Positions 6,201 through 13,854 of a stretch of DNA of 17,674 nt are shown piece after piece. Each line of letters opens with the position of its first letter. Position 1 is the first letter of the stretch. This stretch comes from JBBRYB01 sp038238115 (GTDB lineage Bacteria; Actinomycetota; Actinomycetes; Propionibacteriales; Nocardioidaceae), in contig JBBRYB010000055.1 in assembly GCA_038238115.1 (NCBI GenBank), positions 1-17,674 on the forward strand, written 5' to 3'. The notes under the pieces are model-generated. The model worked only from the letters and a program-made list of their open reading frames with translations, had not been told where the DNA came from and made no database searches. The translations under genes and the position numbers were made by a program.

Positions 6201-7364
6201 GTGACCCAGGTACCCACCGGGACGGCACCGGGGCTGTCGCCGCAGGTTGACGCGTTCGACATCCCCGACGACGTGGTCTACCTGAACTGTGCCTTCATGG
6301 CGCCACAGCCACGTCACGTGACCGACGCGGGCATCGTTGCGTTGCAGCGCAAGCAGCGGCCGTGGAGATTGCGACCAGCGGATTTCTTCGACGATCTCGA
6401 GCGGCTGCGGACCCAGTTCGGACGGCTGGTCAATGGCGACGCCGACGGCGTGGCTGTGGTCCCCGCCGCAAGCTATGCGTTGAGCACCGCGGCGGCGAAC
6501 GTGTCAGCGCCTGCTGGAAGCCGCATCGTCATCCTGGCCGACCAGTACCCGTCCAACGTGTATCCATGGCGCGACCTCGCGCGTCGCTCCGGTGCAACCG
6601 TCGTCGCCGTGGAACGCCCGGAGGACGGTGACTGGACGCGCGCCGTCATAGAGTCGATCGACGAGCGAACCGTTGCAGTCTCCGTGCCCAACTGTCACTT
6701 CATGACCGGCGCGGCAATCGACCTCGCCGGGATCGGACAGGCGGCCGGCGCTGCAGGCGCAACATTCGTCGTGGACGCGACTCAGTCCCTTGGTGTGGTG
6801 CCGCTTCGAGTGGATGACGTTGGCGCGGACATGGTGGTAGCCGCGGGTTACAAGTGGCTGCTCGGTCCCTACAGCATCGGGTATGCCTGGACGGCGCCGC
6901 AGTGCCGCGACTGGCGGCCGCTGGAGCACCACTGGGCCGGTCGAAAGGGCAGTGAGAACTTCGCTGAGCTGACGTCATACACCGACACGTTCCGGGCCGG
7001 TGCTCGCCGCTTCGACGTCGGCGAGGCGAGCAACTTCGCCCTCGTGCCGATGGCGCTCACGGCCCTCGAGATGGTGAACACGTGGTCGGTGGAGCGCATC
7101 GCCGCTGCCATCGAACCGTTGACCGCAGCGGTCGTCGACGGCGCTACAGCGCTTGGGCTATCGGTCCACGCAGGACCGCGAGCCGATCACATCGTCGGTC
7201 TCACACTTCCGGTCGGGTCATCACCGAGCGAGGTGGTGAAACGTCTCGCGGAAGCACAAGTACACGTCAGCCTGCGGGGAGCGAACCTGCGCGTCTCCCC
7301 GCACGTGTACAACACCGACGACGACGTCGCCCGCCTCCTCCAGGTGCTACGGGCTGCGCTTTAG
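6201..7364 (+). CDS. Class V aminotransferase-fold PLP enzyme
   Basis: A 387-residue protein starting at GTG 6201 after a short GAGG (6193-6196). It has the fold type I, class V layout (cysteine desulfurase, kynureninase and isopenicillin-N epimerase group): an N-terminal DDVVYLNCAFMAP, a central DATQSLG with Asp192 and Gln195 that would contact the PLP ring, and the Schiff-base lysine Lys218 in VVAAGYKWLLGP. The SVPNCHFMTG strand before it carries the His that often stacks on PLP. No desulfurase cysteine loop is evident, so an aminotransferase, epimerase or lyase role is more likely than sulfur transfer; the substrate is unknown. Its 3' end overlaps the sortase gene's 3' end by 18 bp in convergent orientation, so the two transcripts may interfere. 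The gene is intact. Confidence 0.9.
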   Translation: MTQVPTGTAPGLSPQVDAFDIPDDVVYLNCAFMAPQPRHVTDAGIVALQRKQRPWRLRPADFFDDLERLRTQFGRLVNGDADGVAVVPAASYALSTAAANVSAPAGSRIVILADQYPSNVYPWRDLARRSGATVVAVERPEDGDWTRAVIESIDERTVAVSVPNCHFMTGAAIDLAGIGQAAGAAGATFVVDATQSLGVVPLRVDDVGADMVVAAGYKWLLGPYSIGYAWTAPQCRDWRPLEHHWAGRKGSENFAELTSYTDTFRAGARRFDVGEASNFALVPMALTALEMVNTWSVERIAAAIEPLTAAVVDGATALGLSVHAGPRADHIVGLTLPVGSSPSEVVKRLAEAQVHVSLRGANLRVSPHVYNTDDDVARLLQVLRAAL

Positions 7365-8177
7365 GATTGACCTCGACGTCGCCCATCGTTGGACGCTCCC
7401 GTCAGTCCTGTGCGACACCTGACGAGGTATCAGAGTCCTGGGCGAGTCGGTCGGCAGTGCTTCGAGCGGTCGATCCGAGCCACCAGCCGGGCTGGCGAAA
7501 ACGACGACGTTGTCCTGGTAGCGACCGACCGCGCGGTCGTAGTTGCCTCCGCACGTGATGAGCACCAAACCGGGTCTACCGCCGCGGCGGTAGACCCGGT
7601 TTGCTGGGAAGTGCTCGAGCGGGAAGCGCTCGACACTGTGCACTGTGAACCGAACCGTGACGCTGTCCCGCCGAGTCACCATGATCTGGTCACCGCGTTG
7701 CAGGGAGGACAAGCCATAGAACACCGCCGGCCCGGTCTCCGAGTCCACGTGCCCCACGACGACCGCGTTGCCGCTGGCACCCGGGAGTGGCCCGTCCTTC
7801 CACCAGCCGACGTCGCGATAGCGACGGGGGGCCGCCAGGCTGCCGTCACCGAGCACACGAAGAGGGACGAGGCGACGATCGACGGCCAATAGGGGAATGC
7901 GGACGCGCGCCGGGCGCAGGTCCTGCTTCGAGCCACCGGCTGGCTGCGCCGTGGCCGTAGTTGTCACCCGCTCACCCCGCCGGGCCTTGTCGGCAGCGGT
8001 GGTGGACCGGGGTATCGCTGGACCGGTGTCTGCAGCAGCGTGCCCAAGGCTGGTCGGTGCAGGCGCGGGTCCGCCGAGGACGCGAACAGGCGAAGGGGAA
8101 GCGTTGAAAGAGCCCGGCATTCGGGCCAGGGACAGCAGAGCGTAGGTCAGGAGCACCACGGCGATCAGCAGCAGCAA
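7347..8177 (-). CDS. Class F sortase
   Basis: Counting from TTG 8177 the protein has 276 residues. An N-terminal membrane segment (LLLLIAVVLLTYALLSLA) acts as a signal-anchor, followed by a Pro/Ala/Thr-rich linker to about residue 90 and a class F sortase barrel with GHVDSETGPAVFYGL (His143), the TLxTC-equivalent LVLITCGGNYD (Cys209) and GRYQDNVVVFA (Arg219). The domain should lie outside the membrane and join a sorting-signal protein to a cell-surface nucleophile. The start is uncertain: in this frame no ATG or GTG precedes TTG 8177, yet the frame upstream (RPGPAVRRVQWSVGA) looks like a real cytoplasmic N-terminus, and a well-placed ATG at 8257 is in another frame. The ~45-residue tail after the barrel is longer than usual. 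It follows the LMPGTG protein gene in the same direction, its likely substrate. Confidence 0.88.
   Translation of the reverse strand: MLLLIAVVLLTYALLSLARMPGSFNASPSPVRVLGGPAPAPTSLGHAAADTGPAIPRSTTAADKARRGERVTTTATAQPAGGSKQDLRPARVRIPLLAVDRRLVPLRVLGDGSLAAPRRYRDVGWWKDGPLPGASGNAVVVGHVDSETGPAVFYGLSSLQRGDQIMVTRRDSVTVRFTVHSVERFPLEHFPANRVYRRGGRPGLVLITCGGNYDRAVGRYQDNVVVFASPAGGSDRPLEALPTDSPRTLIPRQVSHRTDGSVQRWATSRSILKRSP
7566..7603. repeat. Perfect 38-bp palindrome inside the sortase gene
   Basis: The left arm CAAACCGGGTCTACCGCCG (7566-7584) is followed with no spacer by its exact reverse complement (7585-7603). It codes for sortase residues about 192-204 (ANRVYRRGGRPGL, minus strand), five residues before the catalytic Cys. 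Outside it, GAGCAC (7560-7565) and GTGCTC (7611-7616) extend the symmetry with a bulge. RNA from either strand could form a very stable hairpin. Confidence 0.95.
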
Positions 8178-8254
8178 CGCTCCGACCGACCACTGTACAC
8201 GGCGGACAGCGGGCCCAGGCCGTGAATCCTGGGAGGGGCGGACAAGCTGACGCC

Positions 8255-8269
8255 CATCCGCCCCTCCGT
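8255..8269 (-). promoter_or_regulatory. Strong ribosome site and ATG ahead of the sortase frame
   Basis: On the minus strand GGAGGGG lies a few bases before an ATG at 8257-8255, 23 bases after the end of the LMPGTG protein gene, exactly where a downstream operon gene should start. From this ATG the frame reads MGVSLSAPPRIH and reaches a stop before the sortase domain. A one-base shift near 8240 would join it to the sortase frame (RPSQDSRPGPAVRRVQW). Confidence 0.5.
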
Positions 8270-8280
8270 CGGTGGGAGCA

Positions 8281-9816
8281 CTAATTTCCGCTCTCCGAGA
8301 CGTTGCGACCGCGGCGCACCAGCACTAGGCCGAGCAAGGCGAGTCCGACACCGAGGGCTGCGCCGGTCCCGGGCATCAGTGGCCATTGATCGCTTTCGAC
8401 CCGCTGCGCCGCGACGTCGGCGGCGAGAGGCGCGCTTGCCGCGACCGCGGCCCGCGTGGCCGTACCGCCGCCGCCTGCGTCTGCTCCGGACGTGGGATCG
8501 CTGGGTGCTCCGTCGAGAAAGGCGAGCGCCGGGCAGTTGATGATGATGTTGGCTGAGCCGAGCGGCAGCCCTCCGGGCGCTGTGACCACTCCCTGCGCGG
8601 CCAGCTCCAACACTCTCTCCGCGTCGGTCTGTAGCCCATTGAGGCCTGCCGCGACCGCCGCATCGCTGTAGACACCGACCTGCAGATCCCATGTCGGGCT
8701 GTATGCGGCTGCATTACTGTTGCCGAAGTTCTTGGGCATGTCGCTGAAGATGTTGCTGACGTCACCGCCCCGACGCAGACCGTCCAGCACCGCAGGATTT
8801 GCGACCGCCGCGTCACGGCCGACGATTGGGAAGCTGAGGGCGTGCGTGAGCCCCTGCGAGCGCCCCGGTCCGTCCGCTGCTCCAGTGGCCGGTGGAGAGT
8901 TCTCCAGCCCGACCATGGCATTTACGAAAGTGAAGATCGACGCTCGCGTCGAGTCGGCTCGGTCGTTGCGGCCGAGTCCGTCCCCGCCGTTCGGGAACTG
9001 CAGGTCCGCTAGCGCAGGGACGAAGGTGCTGCGCTCGACTGCCGCGGTGAAGGCGTCGGAGGAATCGAAGCTGAGATAGGCGATGGGCCTGCCGTTGGCA
9101 AACCCACGGACGAACAGATGGTCGGTGGTCATCTTCTCAGTGTCGATCCCGAGCGTGCGGTCATGCGTGTTCGTGTGCGTGGTCACGTCGAAGGGACCGT
9201 CGCCGGTGGCCACGATGGGGGCGTTGAAGACGACATCGCCAGCGCCTTTGACCCGGACGTACGGGCTGTATCCAGGTCCCGCCATCGCCCCCACGGTGAA
9301 GGAAATGGGTGGGAAGGTCGTCGGCTTGGCCGCAGGTGTGAGGGTGCGGTCGAGGCTGAAGTCGGGAGCGCCCTGGAACTGGACCAGGGCATTGCCGAGT
9401 ACGGGATCACTCGTCTTGACCTCCTGGACACAGGCCGGGCAGTCGCGGGGAGCGTTACGAAGTTTGGGCGCATGGTTGATGCCGAGCCGGCGGGCCATAC
9501 CCGCATCGGACGTGTCGGTGATCACGTACCAGACCGTCTCCCCGCTGGCCGTCCCCTTGTGCAAAGGCAGCGTGGCGTAATCCCGGGTCAGGTCGACGCG
9601 CAGCGCGCTCGTTATCGTCTGCTGGTCCTTGCTCAGCGTCAACCCGACCGGGGCGCTGTCGGTGCGTAGCTCCGTTGTGATGCCGCTGTCGCGGGTGTCT
9701 GCGAACGTCGCTCCCCCGGATGCCAGCAGCGCCGTACAGAGTCTCGTCATCGTCAATGCACCTGTCACCGCTCGGCATCTGCTGCGGCGCCGTGTCTCGA
9801 GACTCTTGAGTCTCAT
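8281..9816 (-). CDS. Secreted cell-wall-anchored protein with LMPGTG sorting signal
   Basis: A 511-residue protein starting at ATG 9816 with AGAGGGG six bases upstream. The N-terminus is basic (residues 1-15) followed by a moderately hydrophobic stretch ending ALLASGGATFA, a likely signal peptide cut before DTRD; ATG at residue 23 is an alternative start. The C-terminus has the three-part cell-wall sorting signal: LMPGTG (about 480-485), a hydrophobic helix AALGVGLALLGLVLV, and the basic tail RRGR. The body includes GETVWYVITDTSDAGMARRL and GYSPYVRVKGAGDVVFNAP, and I recognise it only as a family of uncharacterised secreted proteins. A CPAC pair near residue 127 could form a disulfide. A Gly/Ala/Thr-rich spacer precedes the sorting signal. 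The class F sortase gene follows directly, so the two form a substrate-enzyme operon. Molecular role unknown. Confidence 0.85.
   Translation of the reverse strand: MRLKSLETRRRSRCRAVTGALTMTRLCTALLASGGATFADTRDSGITTELRTDSAPVGLTLSKDQQTITSALRVDLTRDYATLPLHKGTASGETVWYVITDTSDAGMARRLGINHAPKLRNAPRDCPACVQEVKTSDPVLGNALVQFQGAPDFSLDRTLTPAAKPTTFPPISFTVGAMAGPGYSPYVRVKGAGDVVFNAPIVATGDGPFDVTTHTNTHDRTLGIDTEKMTTDHLFVRGFANGRPIAYLSFDSSDAFTAAVERSTFVPALADLQFPNGGDGLGRNDRADSTRASIFTFVNAMVGLENSPPATGAADGPGRSQGLTHALSFPIVGRDAAVANPAVLDGLRRGGDVSNIFSDMPKNFGNSNAAAYSPTWDLQVGVYSDAAVAAGLNGLQTDAERVLELAAQGVVTAPGGLPLGSANIIINCPALAFLDGAPSDPTSGADAGGGGTATRAAVAASAPLAADVAAQRVESDQWPLMPGTGAALGVGLALLGLVLVRRGRNVSESGN
9799..9814. repeat. Inverted repeat at the start codon of the LMPGTG protein gene
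   Basis: GAGACTC-TT-GAGTCTC has perfect 7-base arms and lies on codons 1-6 of the gene, next to its ATG at 9816-9814. The 8-mer GAGTCTCA recurs at 9878-9885 in the divergent intergenic region toward the MocR gene. It may be a hairpin over the start of translation or a regulator half-site; function unknown. Confidence 0.5.
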
Positions 9817-9933
9817 GTGTGTCCCCTCTTCGTTGCTTGCCGTCTACGCATGCGCTTCTCGCATTGCAGGCAGCGTAGAGTCTCACCGGTCTGCGAAGTA
9901 GATCCACCAGCGCTCCGAATAAGAGCACCACTC

Positions 9934-11449
9934 ATGGACGCACGTGAGGCCACCACGGCTGGTGTCACAGGCCCCGATCTGCTTCTCTTGTTGGCGCCTC
10001 GCGGCCAGGGAACGCTGCGTCGCCGGCTGCGGGACTGCCTGCAGGAGGCCATCCGCTCCGGCCGCCTGCCTCCGGGTTCGCGACTGCCCTCGTCCCGGAC
10101 ACTGGCCGCCGACCTCAACGTCTCTCGAGGCGTGGTGGTCGACGCTTACGCCCAGTTGTCAGCCGAGGGCTTCTTGGTCAGCCGATCCGGGTCGGGCACG
10201 GTCGTCGCCGACACCGTCGGGCACAGCCTCGAGCACGGCGACTCCGTACCAGGCCCCGCAGCCGTGGAACGGCGTCCAGCCAATGAGATCGACCTACGGC
10301 CCGGACCTCCCGACCTGTCCACTTTTCCTCGTACCGCCTGGGCCACGGCGACTCGCGATGTTTCTTCGCACGATCCCCGACGCGGACCTCGGCTACCAAG
10401 CGCCGTGGGGGGTGGAGGCCCTTCGTGAGCTGCTGACGGAGTACTTGGGGCGGGTGCGCGGAGTGCAGACCGACCCCTCGTCCGTGCTCGTCGTCACCGG
10501 CGCGACTCAGGGGATAACTCTGCTCGTGCGGGTCCTCCACGCCAGGGGGGTCGCGGACGTCGCCGTCGAGGCTCCAAGCAACCCGGTGCAACGCCAGGTG
10601 CTGGGCCGTTACGGCGTCCGGGTATGGGACGTGCCCGTCGACGATGAGGGCCTCGTCGTGAACGCACTTGCTCGCACACCGTGCCAAGCCGTCGTCGTCA
10701 CCCCTGGACACCAGTTCCCGTGCGGCATGGTCCTGTCCGCCTCCCGCCGCGGCGCCTTGACCAGGTGGGCGGAGAGCGTAGACGGGCTGGTGATCGAGGA
10801 CGACTACGACGCGATGCTTCGACACGACAAGATGCAGTTGGGCGCACTCCAGATGCTGTCGCCGCCACGGGTGGCCCTCGTGGGTTCGGTGAGCAAGTCG
10901 CTGGCTCCTGGGCTACGTCTGGGCTGGGTGGTGAGTCCACGGGGGCTCGTGCCAGATCTGCGGATGGCCAAGCGCGACGACGACTTCGGCACCAGCGTGC
11001 TCGATCAGTGCGTCTTGGCACGCCTGCTGGCCACTGGCGACTACGACCGTCATGTCAGACGTCTGCGGCGCCACTACCGCAAGCGTCGGGACGTCATCAT
11101 CCGAGCCCTACGACGGGCGATTCCGGACGCCGAGGTGGAGGGCTACGCAGCCGGGCTGCATCTGCTGCTGCGCCTGCCGCCGGACGTGGACGAGGAGCGG
11201 TACGTCGCCGCGGCGGGGGCGGGCGGGGTGGCCGTTCTGGGGACGTCGCCCATGTACGGCACGCAGCCCCCTCGACCGGGCGTCGTCATCCAGTACGGAC
11301 GAACCTCGCCGACGATGCTCGAAGAGGCAGCGCGACGGCTCGGAGCAGCCGCCATCGCGGCCCGAAGACCTTCGGCATCGCGGCCTTGGGAAATGACAAG
11401 GGACGTGGCGGCACAACGTAAAGCCTCGACCGCCGTGGACTACTTCTGA
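9934..11449 (+). pseudogene. MocR-family regulator (GntR HTH + aminotransferase domain), frameshifted by one base
   Basis: From ATG 9934 the first frame encodes a GntR-type winged helix (about residues 20-90: LRRRLRDCLQEAIRSGRLPP, SRLPSSRTLAADLNVSRGVV, SRSGSGTVVA) and the start of the next domain (IDLRPGPPDLSTFPRTAW to TRDV). At 10361-10363 there is one T too many; skipping it continues as LRTIPDADLGYQAPWGVEAL through a full aminotransferase fold type I domain to the stop at 11447-11449. That domain has the expected VIEDDYDAML, VTPGHQFPCG, and SVSKSLAPGLRLGW with the PLP lysine encoded at 10895-10897 (about residue 321). Corrected length is ~504 residues, normal for MocR. These regulators sense PLP or amino-compounds and often sit divergent from their target; here that is the LMPGTG-protein/sortase operon. 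The extra T could be a true mutation or a sequencing error. Confidence 0.88.
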
Positions 11450-11499
11450 ATCGTCGGGGGGATAGGGAAGCTTGAGTTTCAACCCGAGGTTCTTGTTTG

Positions 11500-11673
11500 C
11501 CCCTCTTTCGGTCTACTCCACCGTCTGCCTCGGCGCCGAGGGCGCAAGTCAGCCGAGCGGCTGGCTCGAGGCAGTCGACGGGATCATCGAACGAGGCAGG
11601 AACGGCTACCTCGCTGACGACCTTCTCCAGGATGCCGGAGACTCGCTGATTGAGGTGCAGTGCCTCCGCTCTC
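11500..11673 (+). pseudogene. HepT-like (DUF86) fragment
   Basis: Between the MocR gene and the flavoprotein gene one plus-strand frame contains WLEAVDGIIERGRNGYLADD followed by LLQDAGDSLIE (about 11562-11654). It resembles the helical core of HepT-like ribonucleases of HepT/MntA toxin-antitoxin systems, where 'GR..yl.d...q.a....i..iGEA' is typical. The sequence loses resemblance right after DSLIE, so the GEA and RN..H active-site parts are absent, and no MntA nucleotidyltransferase partner is near. I take it as a truncated remnant ended by rearrangement at the flavoprotein gene's 3' end. The assignment rests on a short stretch and memory of the family, so it is weak. Confidence 0.3.
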
Positions 11674-13278
11674 CTACCGCATCAACGGGGGCCAGATGCC
11701 CTGTTTGCCGGGCGATAGGATCCCCGACGGGTCGAGTGCGTCTTTCAACCGCTGGTTGAGGCGCCGGTTGGCGTGATCGTTGAAGCCGTACTGGTCGGCG
11801 ATGGTGTCCATGAAGGCCAGGTGGCTGCGGTAGGGCGCGTACCCGGCGGTCGCGGCATCCGAGATGAGTTCGGGGAACATTCGCGCGACCTTGGCACGCT
11901 CGTCGTCGCTGTCCCGGTCGAAGGAGACCAGGGCGAGCGCGATGGCGTGGCGAGGGTTCACAGTGAACCCTCCGGCGTAGTCGAACCCGTAACCCTTCAC
12001 TCGTTTGCGGATGAGCTGCATTTGCGCGACGGCGTCACGGCCAGTGGGTGGACACACCAGGGAGAAGTCCGTGTGCGCCGGGGTTCCTCCACGCCAGCCG
12101 GCCATCCGGATGAGGTCGGTGCTGGGGATGCCCATCTGCGCACGGTCGGCCGGATGCACCTGGTCCGCGGTTGCGTCACCCGCGTACTCGGTTGTGACGA
12201 ACTCGAGGCCTCGGATGCCCTTGAAGCGCGACCGTACCCGGGTCAGGCGAGCCTCCACAAGCTCCTTGCTGCCGTAGACGGCGAACCGGGCGTTCCACCG
12301 GCCGAGCCCCAGTGCGTGGCAGATGCTCGCTATGGCCTCTTCGGGCATTGCGCCGGCGCCGTCGTACCAGGTCCTACGGTCGGTGATCATCGATGCGACG
12401 GCCAAGGTGTTGCCGACGACGGCGTTGCTCTGGATGGTGCCCTCGATGAGCAGAGGACGGAGCGTGTCGACAAGGGCGGCGAGATCGCTCTCGTCACGGG
12501 CCTTGGCCATGCAGACCGTCACATGCTCGGGCTGTGGCATCAGCCAGATTCCCATCTTGGTGACGATGCCGAAGTTCGACTGGTACATGAGCGAGTCATG
12601 GCCAGGTCCGAAGCCGCCCTTGTACAGCGACCAGGCTGAGTTGCCGTCCATTGCGCCCATGCCGGTACGAACAAGGTCGCCATCGGCGAGCACGATCTCC
12701 ATGCCGCACTGGATAGTGGAGTGGTCCCCGTAAGGGGTGTACCCGAAGCCTCGTTCAAGGGTGTTCCCGATGAGGCTTCCCAAGCCAAGATCGGGGACTG
12801 ACATCAACAGGGGGTAGTCGTTGCTGCGCAGGTGCTCGTACAGGTCGGAAAACCGCACACCTGGCTCGACCAGTGCGTAGCCACACTCGGTGTTGACTTC
12901 GAGAACCCGGTTCATCCGCTGCAGGTCGACGACAACAGAACCGGATACGCGGGGGGCCGCCCCGCCGTACCCGAGGTTGCGGCCCGTCGAAACCGTCCAC
13001 AACGGCACCCGGTGCTCGCCGGCGATGCGAACGACGTCTTGCACCTCCTCGACGGAGGTAGGACCTACCACCGCCGAGGGGAGGAACCCGTCCTCTGTGA
13101 ATGCGTACGGATCGGTGTGGTCGGCGCCAGCGGCCTCGCCGGTGAGGACCTGCCCGGCAGTAAGGGTCTGACGGAAGGCGGTAATGGCCGCGGCGAGGGA
13201 GTCGGTGGTGCAGCCGGGTGGGGTGGGGCCGGTCGTGGACTGAGACGTGGATCTAAGCACCGGTCGCTCCTTGTCCAT
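11674..13278 (-). CDS. Vanillyl-alcohol-oxidase-type FAD-linked oxidase
   Basis: A protein of about 528-534 residues. ATG 13278 is the outer start; GTG 13260 is better placed, six bases after AAGGAG (13272-13267), so I favour it. The N-terminal PCMH/FAD_binding_4 domain contains VPLWTVSTGRNLGYGGAAPR and SGSVVVDLQRMNRVLEVN, closely the 'GRNxGYGG...GSVvlDL.rMnrvlEvn' of 4-cresol dehydrogenase and vanillyl-alcohol/eugenol oxidases. The C-terminal domain ends YRSHLAFMDTIADQYGF and then DPSGILSPGKQGIWP, with a Tyr-Arg pair (about 483-484) like the phenolate-binding pair of VAO. A His at about 402 in TPAHTDF aligns by eye with the covalent-FAD His of VAO. It likely oxidises para-substituted phenols, releasing H2O2 or passing electrons on. 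It follows a SnoaL-like gene by 40-58 bp in one operon. Confidence 0.9.
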   Translation of the reverse strand: MDKERPVLRSTSQSTTGPTPPGCTTDSLAAAITAFRQTLTAGQVLTGEAAGADHTDPYAFTEDGFLPSAVVGPTSVEEVQDVVRIAGEHRVPLWTVSTGRNLGYGGAAPRVSGSVVVDLQRMNRVLEVNTECGYALVEPGVRFSDLYEHLRSNDYPLLMSVPDLGLGSLIGNTLERGFGYTPYGDHSTIQCGMEIVLADGDLVRTGMGAMDGNSAWSLYKGGFGPGHDSLMYQSNFGIVTKMGIWLMPQPEHVTVCMAKARDESDLAALVDTLRPLLIEGTIQSNAVVGNTLAVASMITDRRTWYDGAGAMPEEAIASICHALGLGRWNARFAVYGSKELVEARLTRVRSRFKGIRGLEFVTTEYAGDATADQVHPADRAQMGIPSTDLIRMAGWRGGTPAHTDFSLVCPPTGRDAVAQMQLIRKRVKGYGFDYAGGFTVNPRHAIALALVSFDRDSDDERAKVARMFPELISDAATAGYAPYRSHLAFMDTIADQYGFNDHANRRLNQRLKDALDPSGILSPGKQGIWPPLMR

Positions 13279-13318
13279 GTGCTGCGGGGTGGGAATCCAT
13301 GTGCCGCGGCCGCTTGGG

Positions 13319-13819
13319 TTACGAAGGTGCGGACACCTCCATGTGAGGTAACGGCCGTCCCACTCGCCACTTCTCGGTGACACGCACGGTTGCGAAGCGC
13401 CGGCCCTCAGACGTCCGCCGCAGAGTGCAGTCGTACCAGCCGCCGCCGTCGGCATGACTGGTGGCATCCTCGCCAAGGAGGTGGACACCGACGAGGTACG
13501 ACCGGCTGCAGGCGGTGTCGCCGTCAATCGTGATGGCGTGGTTTGAGCTGAGGTGCCAGGTGCCGGCATAGCGACCGAGTCCCATCGGCGAGGCGGTTCG
13601 CCACAGTTGCTCGTGACCTTCAAGGTGCACAGCCGCACCTGCGGAGAAGGTGCCGTCCGGCAGGTAGAGGGCGATGTGCTCGGCCCAGGCCCGCTCGTCC
13701 AGGGTGCGCGCGAACTCGACCAGAAGGTCGGCGATCGCGGCACGATCGACAAGCCACTGCACCTGCTCGATCAAGCTCGTGAGGTCAGGGCTCGTGTCGG
13801 GCGTGGCGGATCGGACCAT
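13319..13819 (-). CDS. SnoaL-like (NTF2-fold) protein
   Basis: ATG 13819 has GGAG six bases upstream and is my preferred start; an ATG four codons earlier (13831) has no ribosome site. The ~166-residue protein starts with a helix (LIEQVQWLVDRAAIADLLVE, then FARTLDERAW) followed by DGTFSAGAAVHLEGHEQLW, HLSSNHAITIDGDTACSRSY, and a late sheet (GGGWYDCTLRRTSEGRRFAT). This is the SnoaL_4 pattern of small cone-shaped NTF2-fold proteins, which act as cyclases, isomerases, dehydratases or binding partners, often in aromatic catabolism. It is the first gene of an operon with the VAO-type oxidase, so it may process the oxidase's phenolic substrate or product. Its specific reaction cannot be read from sequence. 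Confidence 0.85.
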   Translation of the reverse strand: MVRSATPDTSPDLTSLIEQVQWLVDRAAIADLLVEFARTLDERAWAEHIALYLPDGTFSAGAAVHLEGHEQLWRTASPMGLGRYAGTWHLSSNHAITIDGDTACSRSYLVGVHLLGEDATSHADGGGWYDCTLRRTSEGRRFATVRVTEKWRVGRPLPHMEVSAPS

Positions 13820-13854
13820 GTCGTGCTCCATTCGGCGAGGCGTTCGAGGCGGGC

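Noticed and set aside
5592..6317. 241-codon minus-strand open frame across the graveyard
   Set aside because: It is antisense to the transposase and E1-beta remnants and the aminotransferase start, with arginine-rich shadow composition.
9944..10350. N-terminal ~135 codons of the frame carrying the MocR PLP domain
   Set aside because: In that frame the residues are meaningless, whereas the overlapping frame from 9934 encodes a proper GntR helix-turn-helix; the frame switch at 10361-10363 explains both.
13279..13752. N-terminal 158-codon extension of the VAO-type frame
   Set aside because: It reads antisense-like Ser/Pro/Thr-rich sequence overlapping the SnoaL-like gene in another frame; family homology starts after the ATG at 13278, and GTG 13260 has a good ribosome site.
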